7,196 bases of DNA from Betaproteobacteria bacterium (GTDB lineage Bacteria; Pseudomonadota; Gammaproteobacteria; Burkholderiales; Burkholderiaceae_C): the NCBI GenBank assembly GCA_025354965.1, contig JANXLW010000138.1, positions 1 through 7,196 on the forward strand, given 5' to 3'. The notes beneath the pieces are model-generated. The model saw only the letters and a program-made list of their open reading frames with translations, had not been told where the DNA came from and searched no databases. This document shows, piece after piece, positions 1 to 6,285 of this stretch. A program made the translations under genes and the position numbers. Each line of letters starts with the position of its first letter. Position 1 is the first letter of the stretch.

Positions 1-459
1 AAATAGAGCGTCACTGCCGGTGATCAGTCGGGCTTCAAGCAAAGAGGTCTGGACCGTAACGTCGTTGGCGGCCTCATGCAGACACTCGGTCACAGTGCGG
101 ACGCTGGAGCCAATCTCCAGTCCGGCGTCCCAGCAGCTGCCAATAAAGCTTTCTATCCGGGTCTGGAGTTGTGGGTCTTGCGTTGGGGACTGGAGGTCAG
201 GCAACAGAACCAGCACATCCACATCCGAATATGGAAAAAGCTCAGCGCGTCCAAATCCACCGACTGCCACAAGGGCAAATGGCCTGGTAAACCCGGCGTG
301 TTGCCAAAGTGATTTCAGTGTCGTATCGGCCAGATCGGAGAGTGCTCCCAGCGTTGCGCGCACCCCCCGGGTGGAGGAGGTACCGCTGGATGCGAGCGAA
401 TCCAGCAGCTCGGCTTTGTGCGCGCGAAAATGACTACGCAGTGCCAGTAAATCAGTCAT
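1..459 (-). CDS. glnD: PII uridylyltransferase/uridylyl-removing enzyme GlnD, N-terminal part (3' end outside window)
   Basis: GlnD senses glutamine. It uridylylates PII signal proteins (GlnB/GlnK) when glutamine is low and removes the UMP when it is high, setting nitrogen control in the cytoplasm. The visible 153 residues start MTDLLALRSH and stay open to base 1. Residues 67-82 read GGFGRAELFPYSDVDV, the GGxGRxEL...SDxD signature of the nucleotidyltransferase domain; D79 and D81 are the expected metal-binding aspartates. The HD and two ACT domains of the full protein (usually about 850-900 residues) lie beyond the left edge. The ATG at 459 lies 6 bp after the map stop. No clear Shine-Dalgarno precedes it, so translational coupling to map is likely. 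The map-glnD order is also found in E. coli. Identity is secure from the motif and the neighbour. Confidence 0.93.
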   Translation of the reverse strand, partial: MTDLLALRSHFRAHKAELLDSLASSGTSSTRGVRATLGALSDLADTTLKSLWQHAGFTRPFALVAVGGFGRAELFPYSDVDVLVLLPDLQSPTQDPQLQTRIESFIGSCWDAGLEIGSSVRTVTECLHEAANDVTVQTSLLEARLITGSDALF

Positions 460-465
460 GAAAGG

Positions 466-1284
466 CTAGTCAGCCATTGCCACCACAGGCACGAAGGACG
501 GAATCGACGGGCTGTTCTTCGACAGCGTCAACACTTCATAGCCGGACTCGGTGACCAGCACCGTGTGTTCCCATTGCGCCGACAGCGAATGGTCTTTGGT
601 AACGATGGTCCAGCCGTCGCCCAATTCCTTGATTTCCTTGCGACCGATGTTGAGCATCGGCTCAATCGTGATCGTCATGCCGGCTTTGAGCTGCTCCAGC
701 GTGCCGGGTCGGCCATAGTGCAACACCTGCGGCTCTTCGTGGAAGTTTCGACCTATGCCGTGGCCACAAAACTCCCGCACCACGCTCAGGCCCTGACCTT
801 CTGCAAAGGTCTGAATGGCGTGGCCAATGTCACCCAGATAAGCACCGGCCTTGACTTTGATGATGCCGCGCCACATGGCCTCATAAGTCAAGGCGCACAA
901 CCGCTTGGCCGCCACCGACACATCACCAACCATGAACATGCGGCTGGAGTCGCCGTGCCAGCCGTCCTTGACCACCGTGACGTCGATATTCACGATATCG
1001 CCCCTTTTCAGCGGCTTGTCGTTCGGAATGCCGTGACAGACCTGATGGTTGATCGAAGTGCAGATCGCCTTGGGATAGGGGTTGTGGCCCGAAGGTGCGT
1101 AATTCAGCGGCGCCGAGATGGCGCCCTGTACCTGCGTGGTGTAATCGTCGGCCAGTTTGTCCAGCTCATTGGTGGTGACACCGGGTTTGACGAAGGCGGT
1201 GAGGTAGTCCAGCAGCTCAGCGGCCAGCCGGCCGGCCACACGCATGCCGGCAATGCCTTCGGCGTGTTTGTAGGTGATTGTCAT
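466..1284 (-). CDS. map: Type I methionine aminopeptidase
   Basis: This cytoplasmic metalloenzyme removes the initiator methionine from new proteins when the second residue is small. The 272-residue product is the usual length for a bacterial type Ia enzyme (E. coli about 264). All five metal ligands of the pita-bread fold can be placed: D101 (NIDVTV), D112 (HGDSSR), H175 (GHGIGR), E208 (TIEPM) and E239 (QWEHTV). The substrate-side histidines H84 (VCHGIP) and H182 (NFHEEP) are also present. The C-terminal tail after about residue 255 is not conserved in my recollection. The gene is followed 6 bp later by glnD and probably forms an operon with it. There is no good Shine-Dalgarno before the ATG; an extended -10-like element sits 6 bp upstream of it, so the transcript may be leaderless. 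The intact active site suggests a functional enzyme. Confidence 0.97.
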   Translation of the reverse strand: MTITYKHAEGIAGMRVAGRLAAELLDYLTAFVKPGVTTNELDKLADDYTTQVQGAISAPLNYAPSGHNPYPKAICTSINHQVCHGIPNDKPLKRGDIVNIDVTVVKDGWHGDSSRMFMVGDVSVAAKRLCALTYEAMWRGIIKVKAGAYLGDIGHAIQTFAEGQGLSVVREFCGHGIGRNFHEEPQVLHYGRPGTLEQLKAGMTITIEPMLNIGRKEIKELGDGWTIVTKDHSLSAQWEHTVLVTESGYEVLTLSKNSPSIPSFVPVVAMAD

Positions 1285-1290
1285 AGGGTA

Positions 1291-1299
1291 ATTATCCCA
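1291..1299 (-). promoter_or_regulatory. Candidate extended -10 promoter for map-glnD
   Basis: On the minus strand the bases read TGGGATAAT, which fits an extended -10 (TGn plus GATAAT, 5 of 6 to TATAAT). No acceptable -35 hexamer lies 16-18 bp further upstream, which an extended -10 can tolerate. The hexamer ends 6 bp before the map ATG, so transcription would begin at or within a base or two of the start codon. This is inferred from sequence alone. Confidence 0.35.
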
Positions 1300-1402
1300 T
1301 TGGGTGCAATTCCGCGAATTGACAGGTATCTCTGCGACATGGTTTGCCGCACCGGTGATCCATAGTCCGCTTATCGTTACCCAACAGGTGGGGCGAGATC
1401 AT

Positions 1403-1432
1403 TCTGCGCAGAGATGCGACAGCCCGTGTCGC
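1403..1432. repeat. Small palindrome and hairpin in the map/antitoxin gap
   Basis: The 178-bp gap 1285-1462 holds no gene I can recognise. It does hold a perfect 10-bp palindrome (TCTGCGCAGA, 1403-1412) and then a 6-bp hairpin (GCGACA 1416-1421, loop GCCCG, TGTCGC 1427-1432). The hairpin lies about 30 bp downstream of the antitoxin stop. No T-run follows it on either strand, so it is at best a weak terminator or transcript-end structure. Confidence 0.3.
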
Positions 1433-1462
1433 TTACTTAACAATACTCCAGAAAATCTTCGT

Positions 1463-1777
1463 TCAAGCCACCGCAAGTTCCACCTTACGTCCGGCTCGTG
1501 CTGCCAGCGTGATGAGCATATCCAGGCTGAACTTGTCCCATTTGCCGCGCAGCAAATCACTCACCCGAGACTGCGCAATGCCGAACCTCTCGGCCGCTTG
1601 GGCTTGCGTCCATCCTTCTGTCTGCACCAGCATGCGTAGCCGTGCCATCAAATCAGCGCGCAGTGCCATCACAGCAGCCTCGCCTGGTCCAAAGCCCAAG
1701 TCTGTGAACACATTACCGCATGATGGCGTCACCACGCTATCAGCGCCCTTAACGGAAGAAGTAATTTTTTTAACCAT
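1463..1777 (-). CDS. XRE-family HTH protein, orphan HigA-type antitoxin
   Basis: This 104-residue DNA-binding protein resembles the antitoxin half of HigB/Gp49-HigA-type modules (HTH_37-like). The N-terminal part (1-35) is poorly conserved, with a VFTDLGF motif. A helix-turn-helix lies at about 56-78: GWTQAQAAERFG is the first helix and IAQSRVSDLLRGK the recognition helix. The tail FSLDMLITLAARAGRKVEL is typical of this group. In the family the antitoxin binds and neutralises its toxin and represses their shared promoter. Here the ATG lies 3 bp after the remnant toxin stop, with a strong GGAGG 8 bases upstream inside the old toxin end. The arrangement is the normal toxin-then-antitoxin order, but the toxin is broken, so this is an orphan. 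The reading frame is intact, which suggests it is still selected or the toxin loss is recent. It could act purely as a transcriptional regulator. Confidence 0.88.
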   Translation of the reverse strand: MVKKITSSVKGADSVVTPSCGNVFTDLGFGPGEAAVMALRADLMARLRMLVQTEGWTQAQAAERFGIAQSRVSDLLRGKWDKFSLDMLITLAARAGRKVELAVA

Positions 1778-1780
1778 GGA

Positions 1781-1913
1781 TCAACCTCCAATCAGTATGT
1801 AACGCCTGGCAGCCAAATCAACGTCCGTCTTGGCCGTTTTCGGGGTGGTCTTGTGAAAGAGGAAAGCTTGCCAAGTCGTCAAGGCTGCTGCCCATGAATT
1901 TGAGTGCTTTCAT
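1781..1913 (-). pseudogene. HigB/Gp49-type toxin remnant with internal out-of-frame deletion
   Basis: The minus-strand ATG at 1913 starts MKALKFMGSSLDDLASFP, which fits the N-terminus of Gp49-like HigB toxins (typically MKxLxFVGSSLDDLxxFP). The same frame then runs only to a TGA at 1820-1818, giving 31 residues. In the next frame, bases 1858-1781 encode FHKTTPKTAKTDVDLAARRY and a short tail ending in TGA. This fits the family's C-terminal FxKKTxKTAxxDIxLAxxRY. The two ends meet at about 1862-1858. The central part, some 60-70 residues of a usual ~110-residue RNase toxin including most of the fold, is gone. A CTTTC repeat (1866-1862 and 1859-1855) sits at the junction and could have helped the deletion. 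The product cannot be an active toxin. The last bases still carry the antitoxin's ribosome binding site. Family assignment is from remembered consensus, with no search. Confidence 0.82.
1785..1789 (-). promoter_or_regulatory. Ribosome binding site of the antitoxin gene
   Basis: GGAGG on the minus strand lies 7 bases before the ATG at 1777. It overlaps the last codons of the toxin remnant (Gly-Gly-stop). It fixes the antitoxin start and allows translation independent of the broken toxin frame. Confidence 0.8.
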
Positions 1914-1920
1914 GGTGGCG

Positions 1921-1949
1921 ATTATACATTTACTTTAATAACTTATCAA
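1921..1949 (-). promoter_or_regulatory. Sigma70-type promoter of the toxin-remnant/antitoxin pair
   Basis: On the minus strand, TTGATA (1949-1944, 5 of 6 to TTGACA) and a perfect TATAAT (1926-1921) are separated by 17 bp. The -10 ends only 7 bp before the toxin-remnant ATG at 1913, so the predicted transcript begins at or next to the start codon and has essentially no leader. No Shine-Dalgarno precedes that ATG, consistent with this. This is the best promoter-like sequence in the window. Confidence 0.7.
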
Positions 1950-1964
1950 TGTAATTAGATAAGT
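1941..1964. promoter_or_regulatory. Inverted repeat, candidate operator of the antitoxin
   Basis: The 7-bp arms ACTTATC (1941-1947) and GATAAGT (1958-1964) are perfect inverted copies, 17 bp centre to centre. They overlap the -35 of the minus-strand promoter. HigA-type antitoxins usually repress their own promoter through such dyads, so this is a plausible binding site. It also lies about 90 bp upstream of the purL start and could affect purL. Binding is an inference. Confidence 0.5.
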
Positions 1965-2022
1965 ATGTGGGACGTACTGGTAGCGCGCAGCGTGCTGCAT
2001 ATCCGAAGCAACATGAGGCAAG

Positions 2023-2028
2023 TAAAAT
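2023..2028 (+). promoter_or_regulatory. Weak -10-like hexamer upstream of purL
   Basis: TAAAAT matches TATAAT at 5 of 6 positions and would place transcription start about 20-25 bp before the purL GTG. No recognisable -35 lies 16-18 bp upstream, so purL's promoter remains uncertain. The rest of the 1914-2056 intergenic stretch is AT-rich near 1920-1965 and otherwise featureless apart from the items listed separately. Confidence 0.2.
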
Positions 2029-2056
2029 TCAACGTTCCTTTACCAGGCCCCCTAAA

Positions 2057-5000
2057 GTGACCCTGCACATCAGCCAATTCGAGGGCGGCAGCGCTCTCAG
2101 TCCATTCCGCATCCAGCAACTGTTGCCAAGCCTGCAAACCATCCACGACAGAATCAGTGGTGTGGCCGCACGCTTTTTGCATCTGGTGACCACGGATGCA
2201 GTGCCGACCGTGGCACTGAAAGACCAGCTGACGGCCTTGCTCACCTATGGCGATCCGTATGCCGGCCCCACCGTCGGCCCGTTGATTGTGGTGACACCGC
2301 GGTTTGGCACGGTATCACCCTGGGCTTCCAAGGCTACCGATATTGCGCACAACTGCGGCCTTGCGGTGCGCCGGGTGGAGAGGGTCATTGAATACCGCGT
2401 CGCGCTGAAAGCCGGGTTGCTCGGCAAGCCGGCTTTGGCGAATCAGGAACTGGCCCAAATTGCCGCTCTGCTGCATGATCGCATGACCGAGAGTGTGATG
2501 TTTGACCGGGCTGGCGTCTGCGGTCTGTTTACTGAATTGCAAGCCGAGCCCATGGCCCATGTCGATGTTTTGACCGGCGGCAAGGCGGCGCTGCAAGCAG
2601 CCAATACGCAGTTTGGCCTGGCACTGGCGGCTGACGAGATTGACTACCTGGTGCAGGCCTTCACCCAATTGCAGCGCAACCCGACCGATGTGGAACTGAT
2701 GATGTTTGCGCAGGCCAATAGCGAGCACTGCCGCCACAAGATCTTCAATGCCGAATTCACCATCGACGGTGTGCCGCAAGAGATGAGCTTGTTCGGCATG
2801 ATCCGCCACACGCACCAGGCGAATCCGCAGCACATGCTGGTGGCGTACTCGGACAACGCGTCGGTGATGGAAGGCGCGCTGGTTGAACGCTTTGTCGCGA
2901 CCTCGGCGTCAGGGCAGGGCGCCATCAAAGCCAACGCTTATGAAAAGCGCAGTGCCACCCACCATGTTTTGATGAAGGTGGAGACGCACAACCATCCGAC
3001 CGCCATTTCGCCTTTTCCCGGTGCTTCCACTGGCGCCGGTGGCGAGATACGTGACGAGGGTGCCACGGGACGTGGATCGAAACCGAAGGCGGGTTTGACC
3101 GGGTTTACTGTGTCCAGAATTAATTGGAATCCGACCCCCATTGACTCTTACGGCAAGCCAGACCACATCGCCAGCCCGTTGCAGATCATGCTGGAGGGAC
3201 CCTTGGGTGGTGCTGCCTTCAACAATGAGTTTGGTCGTCCCAATTTGCTGGGGTACTTCCGCGAATACGAACAAAGCCTGCGTTATTCGGTGACAGATAA
3301 AAGCGGGGTGCGGTCGCAGCAGCAAGAACAGCGTGGCTACCACAAACCCATCATGATTGCCGGTGGCCTGGGCGTGATCGACGCCACGCAGACCCACAAG
3401 GTTGAATTTCCAGCGGGCAGTCTGCTGATTCAACTGGGCGGCCCCGGCATGCGCATTGGCATGGGCGGCAGCGCGGCCAGTTCCATGGCCAGTGGCGCCA
3501 ACGCGGCTGAGCTCGATTTTGATTCTGTGCAGCGCGGCAACCCGGAGATCGAGCGACGCGCGCAAGAGGTCATCAACCAGTGCTGGATTCTGGGCGCCAG
3601 TAATCCTATTTTGGCCATTCATGACGTGGGCGCGGGTGGTCTTTCCAATGCCTTGCCCGAGCTTACCAATGATGCCGGGCGCGGTGCCTGTTTCGATTTG
3701 CGCGCTGTGCCGCTGGAAGAGTCCGGTATGGCACCGAAAGAAATCTGGTGCAATGAAAGTCAGGAACGCTATGTGCTGGCCATCGCACCCGAATCGCTGG
3801 AAACGTTTAAAGCCCTGTGCGAACGCGAACGCTGCCCGTTCGCTGTGGTCGGCGTTGCGACCGAAGAACGAGATCTTGTGTTGACCGATGACCACGCGAA
3901 CGTGCGCCGCGCCGGGCCGCCCCAGGCAAACACAGCCCCCTCTGGGGGCAGAGAAGACACGTCAGTGCTGAACGTGGGGGCTCCAGTCCATATGCCCATG
4001 AATGTGCTGCTGGGCAAACCACCAAAAATGCAGCGCAATGTTTCGACAGTGCGACGCACGTTTGCACCGCTTGATTTGAGCGGTGTGGACCTGCAAAAAG
4101 CGTGTGTTGACGTGTTGGCCAGCCCGACTGTGGCGTCCAAACGTTTTCTTATCACCATTGGCGACCGCAGCGTGGGCGGCTTGACGCACCGTGACCAGAT
4201 GGTAGGCCCGTGGCAAGTGCCGGTGGCGGACTGTGCCATAACGCTGGCCGACTTCAAAGGCTTTGCCGGCGAGGCCATGAGCATGGGCGAGCGTACACCG
4301 CTGGCCACGGTCAACGCGCCAGCATCCGGGCGCATGGCGGTGGCCGAGGCTATTACCAATTTACTGGCTGCACCCATCGAGCTCTCACGGGTCAAACTGT
4401 CGGCCAACTGGATGGCAGCCTGCGGCGAGCCGGGCGAAGACGCTGCACTCTATGCCACAGTGAAGGCCGTGGGGCTGGAGCTGTGTCCGGCGCTGGGTAT
4501 TTCCATCCCTGTGGGCAAGGATTCGCTGTCGATGCGCACGCAATGGACGGACCAGCAGGGTGCCAAAAAGGTAACCTCCCCGGTGTCGCTGATCGTCACA
4601 GCATTCGCCACCCTGGCTGATGTACGCGGCACGCTGACCCCTCAGCTCGACGCGGCCGAGGACAGTACGCTCATCCTGATCGACCTGGGGCGCGGCCGTA
4701 ACCGCATGGGTGGCAGCATGCTGGCGCAAACGCTGGGTCAGTTGGGTGACGAGGTGCCGGACTTGGACCACCCGCAAGACCTGGTGAACCTGGTCATGGC
4801 CGTCAATGCTCTGCGTATCAAGGGCCAAATTCTGGCCTATCACGATCGTAGCGACGGTGGCCTGTTTACCACCGTGGTCGAGATGGCGTTTGCCGGCCAT
4901 GTCGGTGTCTCACTTAATGTCGATCTGCTGGTCACCGAGGGCGACGGCATCACCGACAGTCGCGCCGATGTGGGTGACAGCAAGAATTGGGCAGGACAGG

Positions 5001-6262
5001 TCAGTGTCCGGCGCGAAGAGTTGACGCTGCAGGCCCTGTTCAACGAAGAACTGGGTGTGGTGTTGCAAGTGCGTACAGCACAACGCGACAATGTCTTGCA
5101 AACCCTGCGTGAGCATGGCCTGTCCAAATACAGCCACGTCATTGGCAAGACCCGTCCCGCTGATTCGAGTGTTGGGATGGGTGTCGGCGAGGTTCAGATT
5201 TGGCGTGATGCCCAAATTGTGTTCAGAGCCAAACTATCAGACCTGCACCAAGTCTGGGACAGCACCAGCTGGAAAATTTGCCAGCAGCGTGATAACCCGG
5301 CTTGCGCAGATGCGGAACACGCCGCCGCCGGTGACCCGCTGGACCCCGGTCTGCACATTCATTGGGCAACAAATGAGTTGGCATCCGTACAGATGGCATC
5401 CCAGCCCCGGATCAAGTCCGGGGTTTCAGCACCCGGGATCCATGGATTGCGGGTCGAGCCCGCAATGACAAACTTGGAAGTTCCCTCTCTCATGCTGGCC
5501 CGCCCCAAGGTGGCGGTGCTGCGTGAACAGGGTGTCAACTCACACGTCGAAATGGCCTACGCCTTTACCGAAGCCGGCTTTGAAGCCTTTGACGTGCACA
5601 TGACCGACCTGCAAAGCGGTCGCGCCGATCTGGCCGACTTCAAGGGCGTGGTGGCTTGCGGTGGCTTCAGCTATGGCGACACATTGGGTGCCGGCATTGG
5701 CTGGGCCCGCTCCATCACTTTCAACCAAGGCCTGGCGGAGCAGTTCACGACCTTCTTCAATCGCGTCGACACCTTCGGCCTGGGCGTGTGCAACGGTTGC
5801 CAGATGTTTGCCGAGTTGGCCGACATCATTCCCGGTGCGCAGGACTGGCCGCGCTTCACCACCAATCAGAGCGAGCGCTTTGAGGCACGCCTGTCGATGG
5901 TCGAAGTGCTGGAATCCCCGTCCATATTTTTTTCCGGCATGGCCGGCAGTCGGTTGCCCATCGCCGTGGCGCACGGCGAGGGCTTCGCCAACTTCAAGTA
6001 CCGTGGCAACGCTGACAAGGCGATTGCCGCCATGCGTTTTACCGACAACTTTGGTGCGCCGACCGAGGCTTATCCTTTCAACCCCAACGGCAGCCCGGGT
6101 GGCCTGACCGCGGTGACCACAGCGGACGGCCGCTTCACCGCCATGATGCCGCACCCGGAGCGCGTGTTCCGCAATATCCAGATGAGTTGGACCAACCTGG
6201 ACCGCGACTTGCATAGCCCGTGGATGCAGTTGTGGAGGAACGCGCGCCGGTGGGTTGGGTGA
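2057..6262 (+). CDS. purL: Phosphoribosylformylglycinamidine synthase (large single-chain PurL)
   Basis: PurL converts FGAR, ATP and glutamine to FGAM in step 4 of de novo purine synthesis. From the GTG the product is about 1401 residues, against 1295 in E. coli. Visible motifs: NSEHCRHK (221-228), VETHNHP (308-314), GGPGMRIGMGG (from 461), HDVGAGGLSN (from 522), GDRSVGG (from 702), VGKDS (from 819) and YHDRSDGG (from 928). The C-terminal class I glutaminase starts at about 1149 (RPKVAVLREQGVNSH). Its triad is C1245 (GVCNGCQM), H1366 and E1368 (MMPHPER). The frame stays open back to an ATG at 1967, but the 30 upstream residues look unlike PurL. Homology begins at the GTG (VTLHISQFEGGSALSPFR), so I chose that start although its Shine-Dalgarno is poor. 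Two palindromic repeats are translated inside it, at about residues 615-640 and 1113-1139. Other extra loops lie near 410-420 and 955-985. All catalytic motifs are intact, so it should be functional. Confidence 0.97.
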   Translation: MTLHISQFEGGSALSPFRIQQLLPSLQTIHDRISGVAARFLHLVTTDAVPTVALKDQLTALLTYGDPYAGPTVGPLIVVTPRFGTVSPWASKATDIAHNCGLAVRRVERVIEYRVALKAGLLGKPALANQELAQIAALLHDRMTESVMFDRAGVCGLFTELQAEPMAHVDVLTGGKAALQAANTQFGLALAADEIDYLVQAFTQLQRNPTDVELMMFAQANSEHCRHKIFNAEFTIDGVPQEMSLFGMIRHTHQANPQHMLVAYSDNASVMEGALVERFVATSASGQGAIKANAYEKRSATHHVLMKVETHNHPTAISPFPGASTGAGGEIRDEGATGRGSKPKAGLTGFTVSRINWNPTPIDSYGKPDHIASPLQIMLEGPLGGAAFNNEFGRPNLLGYFREYEQSLRYSVTDKSGVRSQQQEQRGYHKPIMIAGGLGVIDATQTHKVEFPAGSLLIQLGGPGMRIGMGGSAASSMASGANAAELDFDSVQRGNPEIERRAQEVINQCWILGASNPILAIHDVGAGGLSNALPELTNDAGRGACFDLRAVPLEESGMAPKEIWCNESQERYVLAIAPESLETFKALCERERCPFAVVGVATEERDLVLTDDHANVRRAGPPQANTAPSGGREDTSVLNVGAPVHMPMNVLLGKPPKMQRNVSTVRRTFAPLDLSGVDLQKACVDVLASPTVASKRFLITIGDRSVGGLTHRDQMVGPWQVPVADCAITLADFKGFAGEAMSMGERTPLATVNAPASGRMAVAEAITNLLAAPIELSRVKLSANWMAACGEPGEDAALYATVKAVGLELCPALGISIPVGKDSLSMRTQWTDQQGAKKVTSPVSLIVTAFATLADVRGTLTPQLDAAEDSTLILIDLGRGRNRMGGSMLAQTLGQLGDEVPDLDHPQDLVNLVMAVNALRIKGQILAYHDRSDGGLFTTVVEMAFAGHVGVSLNVDLLVTEGDGITDSRADVGDSKNWAGQVSVRREELTLQALFNEELGVVLQVRTAQRDNVLQTLREHGLSKYSHVIGKTRPADSSVGMGVGEVQIWRDAQIVFRAKLSDLHQVWDSTSWKICQQRDNPACADAEHAAAGDPLDPGLHIHWATNELASVQMASQPRIKSGVSAPGIHGLRVEPAMTNLEVPSLMLARPKVAVLREQGVNSHVEMAYAFTEAGFEAFDVHMTDLQSGRADLADFKGVVACGGFSYGDTLGAGIGWARSITFNQGLAEQFTTFFNRVDTFGLGVCNGCQMFAELADIIPGAQDWPRFTTNQSERFEARLSMVEVLESPSIFFSGMAGSRLPIAVAHGEGFANFKYRGNADKAIAAMRFTDNFGAPTEAYPFNPNGSPGGLTAVTTADGRFTAMMPHPERVFRNIQMSWTNLDRDLHSPWMQLWRNARRWVG
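3898..3976 (+). repeat. In-frame GC-rich palindromic repeat inside purL (repeat 1)
   Basis: A perfect hairpin GCCCCC-TCT-GGGGGC (3935-3949) sits in a GC-rich stretch that begins CGCCGCGCCGGGCCGCCCC and ends GTGGGGG. From memory, this pattern resembles a short dispersed repeat seen between genes in Comamonadaceae. The stretch is bounded by a 7-bp direct repeat, GAACGTG at 3898-3904 and 3970-3976, exactly 72 bp (24 codons) apart. Taking out 72 bp would give ...DDHANVGAPVHMPM..., within one residue of the E. coli PurL spacing between TEE and VLLGK. It encodes a Gly/Pro/Ala-rich loop (RRAGPPQANTAPSGGRED and following) between conserved PurL blocks. Confidence 0.72.
5394..5472 (+). repeat. In-frame double-hairpin repeat inside purL (repeat 2)
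   Basis: Two perfect hairpins lie side by side. The first is CCCCGGA-TCAAG-TCCGGGG (5405-5423). The second is ATTGCGGG-TCGAG-CCCGCAAT (5446-5466). Between them are three overlapping 6-bp palindromes: CCCGGG, GGATCC and CCATGG (5432-5445). The layout resembles REP/RPE-like bacterial palindromic elements. It is read in frame as SQPRIKSGVSAPGIHG... in the linker joining the synthetase and glutaminase domains. From DPGL to RPKV this protein has 57 residues where E. coli PurL has 29, so about 28 residues (84 bp) are extra, close to the repeat's length. An 8-bp direct repeat TGGCATCC (5379-5386, 5394-5401) lies at its left edge. Confidence 0.75.
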
Positions 6263-6285
6263 TCGGTTCCAACACGTTGGCGAAA
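6263..6285. other. Convergent purL/rlhA junction without a clear terminator
   Basis: Only 23 bp separate the two stop codons. The one structure is CCAAC-AC-GTTGG (6269-6280), whose 2-base loop and lack of a T-run make it a poor intrinsic terminator. Transcripts of the two genes probably overlap at their 3' ends. Confidence 0.4.

Noticed and set aside
1319..1324. Perfect TTGACA on the plus strand as a possible -35
   Set aside because: No -10-like hexamer occurs 16-18 bp downstream and no plus-strand gene follows before 2057.
565..1365. Plus-strand open frame of 266 codons antisense to map
   Set aside because: It is a shadow of map, whose active-site residues are all intact on the other strand; the antisense product shows no recognisable domain.
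1285..1462. Possible tRNA or small RNA gene in the gap between map and the antitoxin
   Set aside because: No cloverleaf, no promoter-hairpin-T-run combination and no conserved RNA motif is visible; only a short palindrome and a 6-bp hairpin are present.
2909..3895. Long minus-strand open frame of 328 codons antisense to purL
   Set aside because: It lies wholly inside the conserved purL coding sequence, its product resembles nothing I know, and such antisense frames are common in GC-rich genes with biased codon use.
5379..5401. TGGCATCC direct repeat as a target-site duplication of repeat 2
   Set aside because: Both copies lie on the left side of the element with no copy on the right, so it does not flank the insert; it may be a small local 15-bp duplication or chance.
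6269..6280. CCAAC-AC-GTTGG as an intrinsic terminator between purL and rlhA
   Set aside because: The loop is only 2 bases, the stem is 5 bp with modest GC, and no T-run follows on either strand.
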